Source: Periplaneta americana (taxonomy: Eukaryota > Arthropoda > Insecta > Blattodea > Blattidae). Taken from it: a stretch of DNA of 64,000 nucleotides. How positions within the stretch are numbered: the first letter of the stretch is position 1; each line of letters starts with the position of its first letter. Positions 37,109 to 48,672 of the stretch are shown in pieces. The stretch spans positions 67,210,892 to 67,274,891 of the forward strand of contig NC_091119.1 in assembly GCF_040183065.1 (NCBI RefSeq). Reading direction: 5' to 3'. The position numbers and the translations under genes are program-made. A model generated the notes under the pieces. That model was not told the origin of the DNA. It saw only the letters and a program-made list of their open reading frames with translations, and ran no database searches.

Positions 37109-40100
37109 TTGTATTAGATCAGATCTGGGCTTAAATAGCTCGACTGAGGTACCGGTACTGCAGACTACCCCTAACTCCCCATTCCACATTCCCTGGCAGA
37201 GACAGTTATGTGTTGAACCAATATGAGCAGACCTGAAGGCTTTCATTGAAAAGTGATGGATTGTACATGACATACATCACAGCTTTCGGCTCTCGCTGGT
37301 TGCCTAAAATCCACCATTGATGCACAATGCTTTACTATGCGTTCGTTTCTAAAGCAGAAAGGACATGGGCGGATGTATCTTCTTTCCTTTTCCCTTCCTC
37401 TTTATGCCCAGGGCTGTATTAGATTATTTCATGCAGAACTTTATTATTTGTGTACCTACATAGTGAGTTCATACAGGTTAGTAAAATTTGTTCACATGAA
37501 GCAAAAATTATGAAGTCAGCTTCTAAATACTGATTTTGAGATCAAATTCTTAACCACATTTTGAGAAACCCCACAAGTCAAACATGAATATAGAGTTATA
37601 TTCTATTAAGAAATATTCATTATACTTTTACCAACATTTCTCATTTCAAATGTTCCAATTCTTAACTCATGCATTACTTTTCAACAGTTTTTCTTTTGTG
37701 TGTGTTTCACCAGAAGATTGTATTTCGTGACTTAAGGGGTTTCTCAAAAATACCGATTCAATAATTGCCTTCGAGTGAGCACATCTAAACTTTTATATTT
37801 ATATACCGTATTTATACAATAGGGGGAAAAACAAAGAATTGAACGCACATCGAAAAGCAATTCTATGATACTTTTGCCATGCTCCTAATGTGGTATGAGA
37901 ACATAATTATGTAAGTCATTGTAAATAACACTGTACCGGTATTAATTCTAAAATGTATGTCTCAAAATTTTGTTGTTCATATCCAAAAATGTTTTACAAC
38001 GAAATTCTATCTGTGTAATCATGTTGCCTATGTAGTATGTTAAGCATTGTGGAAAGAACAATCTCTTAATTTCTAAAATATATGTCTCTCAGAATATTAG
38101 GCCTATTCTTCTTGTTAAACAATGACTTCTCGTGAAATTATACTGTGCCTTTCTCTATTCTATATATAAAATAAAAAATAATGTAATTAATACGATCTGA
38201 ATTTTTAAGATAATTACAATTTCTCTAGTCATATTTAAAAAAATCGGGTATGGTGTAAGCGGGCATACAGTGGTCACGGGATTTCCAATATAAATTAAAT
38301 TGTATATGTATATATTGATTCTTAGTACGACTGATAGAGAGATAAATTCTGGCTCACAATGACAACCCACAGGTTCAGACTGGGAACAAGGAAATTTCTT
38401 AGCTGTCTCTGAAGTTCAAGTGAAAGCAAACATAGACATGAAATTACTTGAAATTTATGTCAGCACAGCTTCAAATCAATGTACAGATCTTATAATTATT
38501 TTATATCTGTCTTTGTATCAAATTTGTGGTGGGAAGGAAACGAGATGGCAGAAAGGTTGTAATGCTTTTAATAAGCTGATGCCCACAAATAAGATAAGTA
38601 ATTTGAAATTTAACGGTCACTGACCGACAGAGATAAAATGTAAGATCTATAGAACATTGAGTCAATGCTTAGAGGGCTTATAGCTATCAAGGGGACATTT
38701 TTGTTTTTCTGAACTTCAAGACAATGCTGACTCATTTAAAGTTTGTATAACTGTAGCCTTTATATATTTTCGTTTGGTTTTACTTTGTTTACAGTTTGAG
38801 TTTTCTCTATTATTTTACTTACATTTCTGGCGGTGTGGAAGAGAAGATCCGTTGGTGTTAACTATACCAGATTAAATAAATAAATAAAAATAAATCAATA
38901 AATAAATAAATTAATTAAAAACCAGTGGAACGTAAAGAACACAATGAAATGTTTTCTTTCGATACCTGATCTACAACTGTTTTAAATTGAGTTAACCCTC
39001 GCAGACATTTGGCTAACCGTAAGAAGTTTATTAGCTAATGTAAATGACGCTATATAAAGATTCATCTTTATGAACAAGAAAGGCTTAGTAAAAAAGAATT
39101 CGTTTTGGTTGTCTATAGTAGAGTTTCCAAGATTTCTGTAAAGTCTAACAACCAGTTTAATTAAAAATAGAAGCAGAAAGGGTAATTCGGGCAATGACGG
39201 GTGTTTTCAGCTAGTACAAAATAAAATTACATTATTTTGTTTTGTTATAAAATAAAATGAATTACTGTACTAAAGTACTGCGTTTTATAGCTAGAAGAAA
39301 TAAATAATAGCATTTCATCAACATCCTCTAAGATTCAGAATGGACACTATTTTCGTTCAAGTTGATAAATTTTCTAAAAGTAAGCTTCGAAAATTGGAAT
39401 GCAATATTAATTATCAACGTTTAAAAGTAGCTAATTATTATGGAAATAGACATTTATTCCAATTAGGCCTATACAATGTCGAATTAACCTATTTCTATTG
39501 TATTATTTGAAAACGTTTTGACTCCTACAGAAGTTTCTATTTTATATTTTCAATCAGTACGTTAATTACCACATAGCTGACATAATGTAGTATTATAAAA
39601 AAACTGTGAAATTTCTACTGTCTACTTTCATTTGTTCCAGAGAAAATGGAAGAAATGTAATTTTTAAAAACCAAATACACAAATGAATACATGAGAACGA
39701 TATTTTCTTAACTGCACTGTCGCAACATTAAGGTTCATCTCCTAACTACTGTATTATGAAAACGCAGCCAACATAGTATATAATGAAGTTTCAGCTACAA
39801 AATTAATAACAGAAGAGAAAGGAGATCTCTAAGAAAAAGAGTTTTGAAATTAATATTCTCGGAAAAAGTAAAAATTTGTCATTTCATACTGATAAAAATC
39901 AACTAACAAGAACTACATTAATGGAGATATAAGCATAATTTCATAAATTTTGAGTAAATAATATTAGTATTTATAATATAATCTGTTTATCTTTATTAAC
40001 TGATTTGTATTAACAGTCAAACTTTGTTCATTATAAATATTCATGTAAGAATTTTTATGCTTATTACATTAAGATTTTTGTGTGATGGTTAAAATCATTA

Positions 40101-41088
40101 AACCAAAAGTGTTTTATTTAGTAAACTGACATACCTATAATACCATACATAAAAATTACTAACAGGAGTGAAATACATAACTGCATCATAAAATGTACAT
40201 TATATCAATTTCTTCAGAAAACTTAAAAATAATCCTTTTAAATATAAAATATGAAAACGAGAATATTTCAATTCTCTTGTGGCCGATCGACTACATTTAA
40301 AATCAAGCTGAAAGTTCTTAATCCAAGTACTATCAATTGTCTTATCTACAGCTTCTACGTGACTGATGGAAGTTTCATTTTTTCATTCTCTATGGAATTC
40401 GCGTTCATCGCTCAACGTGTAACAATACCGTCTTCAACAATGCAAATGACGTATTGGACCGCCATTACGATTTTTGATTTCAATTAAAGCAAGCAAAGAT
40501 AGCGTTTTATGGAGAATATGTGTACTGAGGAGCTCAGTTCGATTCCCTTGGGACAACCAGGATGAATCTCTTCCCACCGAGGTAAGCTTTCTAAGTTATA
40601 TTACGATTTCTGCTTGAAAACTGCAACAATAAGTAGGGAATAAAAACATTTACGTTTTGTAGCATCAATAGCGATTCTAGGAATAAATGTGTAGCATATT
40701 GGGGGCTGATAATTAAGCCTCGACTGGACTGACACATTTAAAAACACTACCGAACACACGACGCAATTTAAAAATTACCGAGAACAAAGTGGTTTTATGG
40801 TTTTAATACATTACATTGTTTTATTACCATCCTTTCTTATCAATATATATACAAAATAAATCGTATAATTCAGCCCTTCTGAAAGTTAGGAATTCTGTGA
40901 AATGTAAATTGTATTTAAATAGTATTTCAAATTGAAGATTACTGCAAAATGTAGGTATTGTAAAGTCACGAAAATACGAATCAATACAAACATTACCAAT
41001 ATTATTTATTTGTCTAATGGCTAGTACATGATATTTATTATCATTGACTGGGGGAAAAACAAGAAAGTGGTGAACAAAACTATAGATT
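37109..41088. other. AT-rich interval without recognised genes
   Basis: About 4 kb with no coding motif, SINE box or convincing terminal repeat. An (aaat)n-like run lies at 38874-38920. The right end (about 40850-41088) may contain the 3' untranslated region of the minus-strand LINE that follows. Confidence 0.4.
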
Positions 41089-44000
41089 AAGTAATTAAAA
41101 ACATTCGGGCTCTGGCTTCCCAGTAGCGGTCGACTTCCTTGGAGGATTTCAGAGCAGGGCATTTTGCAAGATGTTGTCTATCCATGTTTTCCTGTTGATG
41201 GCACAAAATGCAGGATGCTGATGGAAGGATGCCAAGACGATTGAGGTGTTTACCCAGGATGTCATGTTCAGTGTTAAGACGAAAGTTTGCAACTGCCAGT
41301 CTTCTGGGTTCAGGAGGTATATCCTTCAGTAATTTCCTACGTTGTTGCGAAATGTTTATGTCCAGTTCTTGTTGGTGATTATTTTTTTGTAGTTACTTGA
41401 TATATTGTTTTACTGAGTTAAATGACAAAGGTTTCCGTGGGTTTATTTTGAGATTGGCACCCTTCTTAGCTAATGTGTCAGCCTGTTCATTCCCATGTAG
41501 ATTACAATGTCCTGGGATCCACTGTAACACAACTGTTTTGCCACGTTCTTTTAAAGTTGCAAGTATTTTTTGACAATTATTGATTTGTTCTGTGTAGGGG
41601 TGATCAGTTTTGTTTATGGACAAAATTGCTGCTTTTGAGTCTGAGAGGATGACGGCGTTTGTGAATTTATCCATATGGAATAAAAGTTGATTTAAGGCAA
41701 CATGTATAGCTTCAATTTCTCCATCATAGGCAGATAGATTATAACCAACTGGGAGATAGAAGCAAAAAAGATTACTAAAAATACCAGCTCCTACATTTCC
41801 TTGGGGGTCTGTTTTCGAGCCATCGGTATAAATTCTTATCCAATAGTCTTCCGGATATCTGATGTTGACGGTTTCAAGGGCCAATTGTTTTAAATTTTCT
41901 TTACTGTGTTGATTTTTGGTGATTTGTTGTAGGAGGTCTATTTCTGATTGAATTATATCTATCTGAAGTGGGTTTTGTGGAAGCATTAGAGGTTGAAGGA
42001 GATTGGGTTTATCGAGTTCTTATTTTAGTTTCTCTGCGTATTGGATGAATCCGTGTTGCGTTTTCAGATACCTTTCTGTGTTAAGGTATGTGGACCAATA
42101 GTCGTGATTACTTCTGATCAGTTTTTCATAAAGAATAATGGCTCTTTCTCCTATTGTTGTTACAAGAGGTTTAATGTCTGTGAGGTAAAGCATACAGTTA
42201 ATGGGAGTAGATTTCACTCCTCCTGTGATAAGTCTGAGTGCCTGGTTTTGTACTTTGACAAGTGGGTTTAGTGTAGTTTTTGGTGCAGTGACTAGAGGTT
42301 CGCAGCAGTATAGAAGACTAGGCTCAATATACATTTTGTAGGTTGTTACTAGTGTTTGTCTTTTGGATCCCATGTACTTCCAGCTAGCCGTTTCAAAATA
42401 GACAAACGTTTTATAAACTGTTCTTTCAGATGTTGTACTTGTGGTTTCCAGGTTAATTTATTATCAAAGATGACTCCAAGGTAAGTAGACATATCTGTTT
42501 GGGTAAGGTGATTGTTTTTGTATATTAGTTCTGGGTGAAGGGTTTGGTGAGCTAAGGAGAAAGTTTGAAATTTTGTCTTATTAATGTTGACTTTCATGTT
42601 ATTTTGAGAGCACCAATTTTCGAGTGTAATAAGACCTGCAGTCAGAGCTTGTTCAGTTTTAATTTTTTAGCTTTCAATTTCGGAGTTTCCACCCAAAAGA
42701 CTAAATCATCTGCATACATGAGATATTTCACTCCTGTAATTTTGTTGAGTTCCAAAATCAGATCGTTGACATAGATGTTGAATGATGTGCAGCTAGTTGC
42801 AGCACCTTGTGGAACACCAGTTTGAAGTTGTTTGGAATTTGATAGGTGGTTGTTATAATTGACTTTGCAGGATCTTTCACGGATAAAGGCTTCTATCCAA
42901 TGGAGCATTTTGGAGTTTACACCAGCTCTGAGGAGTTTTTGGAGTAGTCGTTCCTTCCGTACAGAATCATAAGCAGTACTGAAGTCAACGAAAATTGCTG
43001 TTAAGATATGTTTTCTGTTAAGTGCATCCTTTATATGTTGGCTTAATTTTGTGACCTGTTGATTAGTAGATCTGTTTGTTCTGAAGCCTGTTTGTTCATT
43101 TGCCAATAAGTGAGATGTTTCTATGTACCAGTTTAATCGTTTATTAACCATTTTTTCCATAGTTTTACCCATGTTGCTAATTAGTGAGATAGGTCTATAA
43201 TTTTGTATATATGAGGGATCTTTATCCTTTTTTAGGATAGGTATAATCATCGCTTTTTTCCACTGTGCTGGTATGTCACCTGTTTGCCAGATTTTGTTCA
43301 TCCATAAAAGTATTGTTTCCCTGGCTATACGTCCGAGGTGTTTGATGAATTCATTGTGGATCCTGTCTTCTCCAGGAGATTTTTTGTTTTTTAGTTCTTT
43401 GATTGCAGTTATCAGTTCTTCATATGAGAAATCCTCATCGAAGACTGGGTTTGGATTCTTACAAGGTTCTTTCTTCATCTTGATAATGTCTTTCTTTAAG
43501 ATTTTTGACATTTTCATAGCAAGGGGGCTTTTCTTTTGTGCCTGAGCAAAAGATTTGGCAAAAGCATTAGCAATATCATGATCTGATGTAAGTAACCGAT
43601 TTCCATAGTTTATTGGTTCTTTCTTTGTAGTGGATCTCTTGTTCTGTATATTGTTTAAAAGTTTGTGGGATTTATTTTGTGCTTGTTGAAAGTTGGTAGT
43701 TGAAATAAAGTTGTGGAAGACCTTGTGTTTAGCTTCCTGTACTGCTTTCTTTAGGTTTGCTGCCTTTTGGCGCTACTTCTGAATATCTTCAGGTTCGCCT
43801 GTGTGCTCCGCAGTTTTCCTTAGTTGTGCTCGTTCATTTTTAATGTGTTCAAGGTCACTTGTCCAGAAGCATTTATAATTCGTCACAGTGCCTCTTGGGA
43901 TAAACTGTTTGGCAGAAGTAAGAATTACGTCAGTGATAGTTTTACCTATTATGCTAGGGTGTTGTGAGAAATCTATTTTGTTTGGTGTAAGGTTTGTTTC

Positions 44001-44873
44001 CAGATTAGCTCTATATCTCTGCCAATCTGCTTTTTTGAAATTCCATGATGTTCTAGTATGTGTTTTTCCTTGAGTTCTGACTGTTTTTAATTTAACTTCT
44101 GCTATGACTGGCTTGCGACCTGAGCCAGGGTCATCAATAATAATTCGTTTGGTGTATGAATGTATATCAGTTGATACGAAGAGGAGATCTGGAGATGACT
44201 GGGAGCCATTGTAGTGAAGATAAGTCTTAGGATCATTAGTATTATATACAAGCTGTAGACAGGTGGTGTTGAGTATGTCTTCTAATTCTGATCCCGCTGC
44301 ATTTGTGTCTTTATAGCCCCAAAGGCTAGAGTGGGCATTGAAGTCACCTATGAGTACAGTTTTGTTAGAGAATGGAAGGCAGGAAAAATCAGGTTTATTG
44401 TTGGGCGGGCTGTACACAACAAATATCTTGAAGTGTTGTTCATATTTCCATACAACAAGTTTGAAGATTTCGCTTTTATCTGAGTCACTGCCCATTTCTT
44501 TTATTTTCTTGGAGACTGATGTAAGGTTGTGTTTGACTCCTATTAAAATGCCACTTGCAGTTTGCCTGAATTTTGGTAACAGGTGTACAGTGTATCCAGG
44601 AAATTGGTAGTATGGTAGATCATCGTTTAGAAGATTGGCTTCAATTATTATGAAGACGTCTATGTTGGATTGTGTTATGATGTTTATAAGTTCCATTTTC
44701 TTGGCCTGAGATAATGCTCCTGCATTCCACTGAAGGATCTTAAGTTGTTCAGAGTAATCCTTAAAAGGACAATTTGTTGGCTTTCTCATTTTCTTTGCCT
44801 TATTATAGACCATTTTGCCGCAAAGCGTTGTCCAGGGTGCACCACGTGGAGGTAGGTCTATGTTGCACCCCAC
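41089..44873 (-). pseudogene. Nearly full-length LINE second ORF: endonuclease, reverse transcriptase, RNase H, zinc knuckle
   Basis: About 1,260 codons on the minus strand. APE endonuclease (44873-43776): IIEANLL, VLIGDFNAHSSLWG, SSPDLLFVSTD. Reverse transcriptase (43517-42020): FVDFSTAYDSVR, TGVPQGAATSCTSFN, LMYADDLVFW. RNase H (41986-41393): IYTDGSKTD, DGEIEAI, ILSDSKAA, HCNLHGNEQADTLAK, all four acids present. The end has CILCHQQENMDRQHLAKC. Breaks are few: an in-frame TAG at 43773-43775, a frameshift near 42645, another near 42355, and in-frame TAA at about 42020 and 41393. The true stop is at 41089-41091. Domain order and RNase H place it near I/R1/LOA-like clades. First ORF not seen upstream. 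Confidence 0.93.
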
Positions 44874-44878
44874 ATTAC

Positions 44879-44881
44879 CAA

Positions 44882-44930
<49 letters not shown>
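44879..44930. repeat. (ATT)n microsatellite
   Basis: About 16 ATT units directly upstream (in LINE sense) of the endonuclease ORF. May be a retroposon tail. Confidence 0.95.
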
Positions 44931-44932
<2 letters not shown>

Positions 44933-44984
44933 ATCATAATATTACAAAATAAATATTAATCATTATATTTCATTATTATTACTA

Positions 44985-45595
44985 TTAATTCAAATATCTT
45001 TGAGCATCAGTAACAAAATATAAATGATACTCGGGAGGAAATTAAACGCAGAATAAATATGGGAAATGCGTGTTATTATTCAGTTGAGAAGCTTTTGTCA
45101 TTTAGTCTGCTGTCAAAAAATATTAAAGAATTTATAAAACAGTTATATTACCGGTTGTTCTGTATGGTTGTGAAACTTGGACTCTTACTTTAAGGAACAG
45201 AGATTAAGGATGTTTGAGAATTAGGTTCTTAGGAAAATATTTGGGGCTAAAAGGGATGAAGTTACAGAAGAATGGAGAAAATTACACAACGCAGAACTGC
45301 ATGCATTATATTCTTCACCTGACATAATTAGGAACATTAAATCCAGATGTTTGAGATGGGCGGAGCATGTAGCACATATGGGCAAATCCAGAAATGTCGG
45401 GAGGCCGGAGGGAAAAAGAGCTATGGGGAGGCCAAGACGTAGATGAGAGAATATTAAAATGTATTTGAGTGTGGTGGGATATGATGATAGAGACTGGATT
45501 AATCTTGCACAGAATAGGGACCGATGACAGACTTATGTGAGGGCGGCAATGAACCTCTGGATTCCTTAAAAGCTATTTGTAAGTAAGTAAATTAC
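44985..45595 (+). pseudogene. RTE-like LINE 3' part (copy D)
   Basis: Same family as copies A-C: SFSLLSKNIKEFIKQLYYRL-type region, then YGCETWTLTL, KIFGAKRDEVTEEW, LHALYSSPDIIRNI and 3' end aacctctggattcc, then taagtaagtaa. A deletion removes the ESRNAYRVLV segment (45388-45400). Confidence 0.85.
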
Positions 45596-45642
45596 TATTG
45601 ACATCTAAAAAGAAATTAAATATTTGTCCGTTTATATCTTGG

Positions 45643-45952
45643 ATTTTAGAGAACCCGGAGGTTCACTGCCGCACTCACATAAGCCCAACATCGGTGCCTA
45701 TGCTGAGCAAGATCAATCCAGTCCCTACCATCATAGTCCACCTCCCTCAAATCCATTTCAATATTATCTTCCCATCTACGTCTCGGCTTCCCCAAAGGCG
45801 TTTTTCCCCTCAGGTCCTCCAATCGATACTCTATATGCATTTCTGGATTCACTCATACATGCTATGTGCCCTGCCCATCTCAAACGTCTGGATTTAATGT
45901 TCCAATTACGTTAGGTGAAGAATGCAATGCTTGCAGTTCTGCATTGTGTAAC
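45643..45952 (-). pseudogene. RTE-like LINE 3' part (copy E), split by a DNA element
   Basis: The minus strand encodes NPEMHIEYRLEDLRGKTPLG, KPRRRWEDNIEMDLREVDYD (45646-45852) and upstream bases matching gcagttctgcattgtgtaac. The LINE resumes at 46524 (gtgtaactttctccattctc) through 46592. The 571 bp between are a separate inserted element. Confidence 0.85.
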
Positions 45953-46523
45953 CACAGTCTAGTATATACAGTCACGAAGCTCAATACGTAGTAAATATAT
46001 TGTTGTTGTCGTTTTCTATTGTGAGGCGTTTGACAATGAAGTCATTTGGCCTCTTGCACTCCAATATTTTTCAAAGATATAGTCATGGTCAGCCAGTGAA
46101 TAAGCATCCATAGATAGTTGCTAACCACTAGGATCGCTAATATTACCTCATTACAGACAATGCGAAACAGTACCTGCACAGTCTATTGTTCCTACTGTCC
46201 GTTACTCAGGAGAAGACAAGCGGAAAGAATGTGACCTTCGTGACTATCGCTGCTGATTATTATAAACATCGCTCAGATAAGCATTCCAGTAGCCAGATTA
46301 TTACTCATACAGGAAACATGAGTAACAATGCATATGGAAATTAAAGCTAAGTTGAACAGAAGGAGACCTAATGTTTCCGCTTACTGCAGTACAAATATTG
46401 AACGTGTTGTCGTACATTATCTGTTCACATCCCTTCCTCCTCAGTCTGCTCTCGTCTTCTCCTGAGTCACCGACAGTAGCACCCTCACAACTCAAGCTTC
46501 GTGACTGTATATACTAGACTGCG
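45953..46523. mobile_element. 571-bp TIR element nested in LINE copy E
   Basis: Inverted repeats of 27 bp: 45955-45981 (cagtctagtatatacagtca...) and 46495-46521, perfect. Flanked by gtgtaac on both sides (45946-45952, 46524-46530), which rejoin the LINE sequence exactly. No coding region of its own. It contains a LINE 3' tail (about 46000-46110) as a later insertion. Superfamily unclear; a 7-bp duplication is unusual (8 if the boundary is placed differently). Confidence 0.88.
46000..46110 (-). mobile_element. LINE 3' tail fragment nested inside the TIR element
   Basis: Complement of the LINE end seen at 23465-23575: both share ggcgtttgacaat.aagtcatttg, cacttgcactccaat/ctcttgcactccaat and aatatttttcaaagatat. 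The tail facing 46000 is tgttgttgtcg, i.e. (AAC)n in LINE sense. Confidence 0.8.
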
Positions 46524-46592
46524 GTGTAACTTTCTCCATTCTCCTGTAACTTCATTCCTCTTAGCCCCAAATATTTTCCTAAGCACCTTATT
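46524..46592 (-). pseudogene. RTE-like LINE copy E, second piece
   Basis: Complement of agaataaggtgcttaggaaa and ggagaatggagaaagttaca, the same LINE region as 555-620 in copy A. Confidence 0.85.
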
Positions 46593-46598
46593 CTAGAA

Positions 46599-47355
46599 CA
46601 GTGTTCCGCAACCGGTGTGCCTCCACAAGGTGAAAGGTGAGACGCGAACTATTACCTTTTATTGTCAGAAATTAATAAAATTAATTAAAATTAAATTCCT
46701 CTCTCTGCTGACACAACCGTCAAGTTAACATAGCCAATGACATCGAAGACATTATGAAGGATAAAATAAAGAGCAGTCAGAAGTTCTCACTTCAGATCAA
46801 CGAGTCCACCAATATTAGCGGTCATGCACAATTTCTTTCCTACATTCGGTACATTGATGGGGATGTAATTGCAATTTTTTTTGTGCAAACTGCCCCAGCG
46901 AGCAACCGGTAAAGAAATGTTTCGTACACCTAATGAATATGTGGTCCATAATGAATTAACATGGGAGGATTGCATTAGTGTTTTAGAGATTGAGCCGCTT
47001 CTATGACAGGCCAAGTGAAAGAATTCATGGCTAAAGTACGTGAAGTAGGCCTATGCTATGTAAGCAATTGTATTCAATTAGAATTAGAGTCTGGCCTTGG
47101 CTCTGCCAGATTAAATAAATAAATAATAATTATTATTATTATTAATTATTATTATATCCTAACATAGGGCGACCATTGTCTCATTCACTGCGAAGCCATT
47201 GTTTTGCCATCTCCTCTGAAAATTGTGATGAACAAAGTACGAGTAGTAAAAGTCGTGAACTTCATCAGATCTCGGTCCCTAAATATGCTGTTTTTTCTGT
47301 TTTGTGTCAGAAAATGGGATCAGCACACTACACTCCTCCTACATAAGAACATTGA
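46599..47355 (+). pseudogene. hAT transposase relic (ZBED5/SCAND3-like)
   Basis: Starts with a hAT-type terminus cagtgttccgcaaccggtgt preceded by ttctagaa. Plus-strand pieces: KSSQKFSLQINESTNISGHA and YIRYIDGDVIAIFF (46770-46900; relatives have LDESTDI, so the first catalytic Asp is Asn or changed here), then CISVLEIEPLL..TGQVKEFMAKVREV (46970-47045). An insertion of AAT-rich sequence (47055-47160) follows. Then MPSPLKIVMNKVRVVKVVNF, IRSRSLNMLFFLFC and HTTLLLH (47204-47345). It stops at the boundary of the 47360-53595 element; the C-terminal half is not found. Confidence 0.78.
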
Positions 47356-47654
47356 AATTGAGGAGCGTTTTTTTCAAAACTCGATAGATGCAAAATTTTA
47401 TGAAATTGAGTTATACATTGTGTCACTACAATTTTGCTCCTGTGCATCCAACTGTGAAGTCAGATTTTTCATAACGCGACTCATGCAGTGCATAGAGGAT
47501 ATTAAACTTGGTCGGTTTTATCAAAACTCGAAAAATGATTTAATTTAAAAAAGCAAACTTGATAAATGCAGTGAGAATAAGTAGATGTTATACTGCGCAA
47601 GCGCTTTCCAGAAACACATGTGCTGTCTGGAAGGGTATTTATAGAAATAAATTT

Positions 47655-48672
47655 ATACATTGATTAAAGTTCTCGTTAATACTTTGTTAAAAATATAAAA
47701 TTTACTTTGTCATACGTTAAAAGTGTTAAAATTGTTAAAAAAGGTATTTACCTTTGACAGATGGCCCGTTTCGACGCTATGTGTCGTCGTCTTCAGTGTC
47801 TCTTGAACCACTGGTGATCTTGACTCTGCGATGTGCAGTTGTCGATGGTAGGGGTGGGGGTGTGTTGTTCCTATGGTGGGGGTTGGCTGTTTGTATGTTA
47901 TGATGTATTATGACGTCAAATAATGTGTGCGTATTGAACTGTAGTTATGTGTTAAGTATATATTGTGGGTGTGCTATTGTATTCTTATATATTTCGTACT
48001 GTTCTAGGATGTTTAACTGTGAACTTTTTGGTATGATGTGTAAAATATCCATATCTGTTTCTATATTATTGTAGTCATGATTATTGTTGATAATGTGATC
48101 TGCATAATTTGATGTGATGTAAGGTTTGGTTATACCTTTAATATGTTCATTATATCTTGTATGAAAGGATCTTCCTGTCTGTCCTATGTAAAAATGTGGG
48201 CAACTATTGCATTTTAATTTGTAAACTCCAGTTGAATTATATTTATTTGAATGTTTAGTGTGGTTATTTAAGTATTTCTGTGTTGTATTATTTGTTTTGT
48301 ATGCAATTTTGTACTTTAGTTTTCTGAATGAAGTTGCAATTTTGTGGGTATTGGTATTGTGATATGTTAATGTTATGTATTTATTCTCGCGTGCTGTTTG
48401 TGTTGGTTGTTCTGTTTTTGTTTTGCCTTTTTTATTAGTGTGTTTATTATGTTAGGGTTGTATCCATTGTCTTGTGCTATATATTTTGTTGTGTTTAATT
48501 CTTCAGTGTAGTTGTCATTGTTCATTGGTATATTAATTAATCTGTGTGTCATTGTACGGAAAGGTGCATGTTTATGTTGTATGGGATGATTTGATGAATT
48601 GTGTATATGTGTTGTGGTTGTAGTGGGTTTCCTGTATATTTTGAATTCGTGTCTGTTATTTGTTTTGGTTAC
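47655..48672 (-). mobile_element. Inverted 3' copy belonging to the Penelope element
   Basis: Minus-strand partial copy of the 3' half of the Penelope element on its right. It encodes TKTNNRHEFKIYRKPTTTTT onward through the GIY-YIG domain and tail, and matches 49985-50975 closely. It joins the main copy head to head at about 48672. Such inverted partial copies are usual for Penelope-like elements. The GAAA of the hammerhead-like core is intact here (47769-47772, minus). Confidence 0.88.

Noticed and set aside
40251-40487. 78-residue open frame as host gene
   Set aside because: No motif, AT-rich, no splice or promoter context that can be supported.
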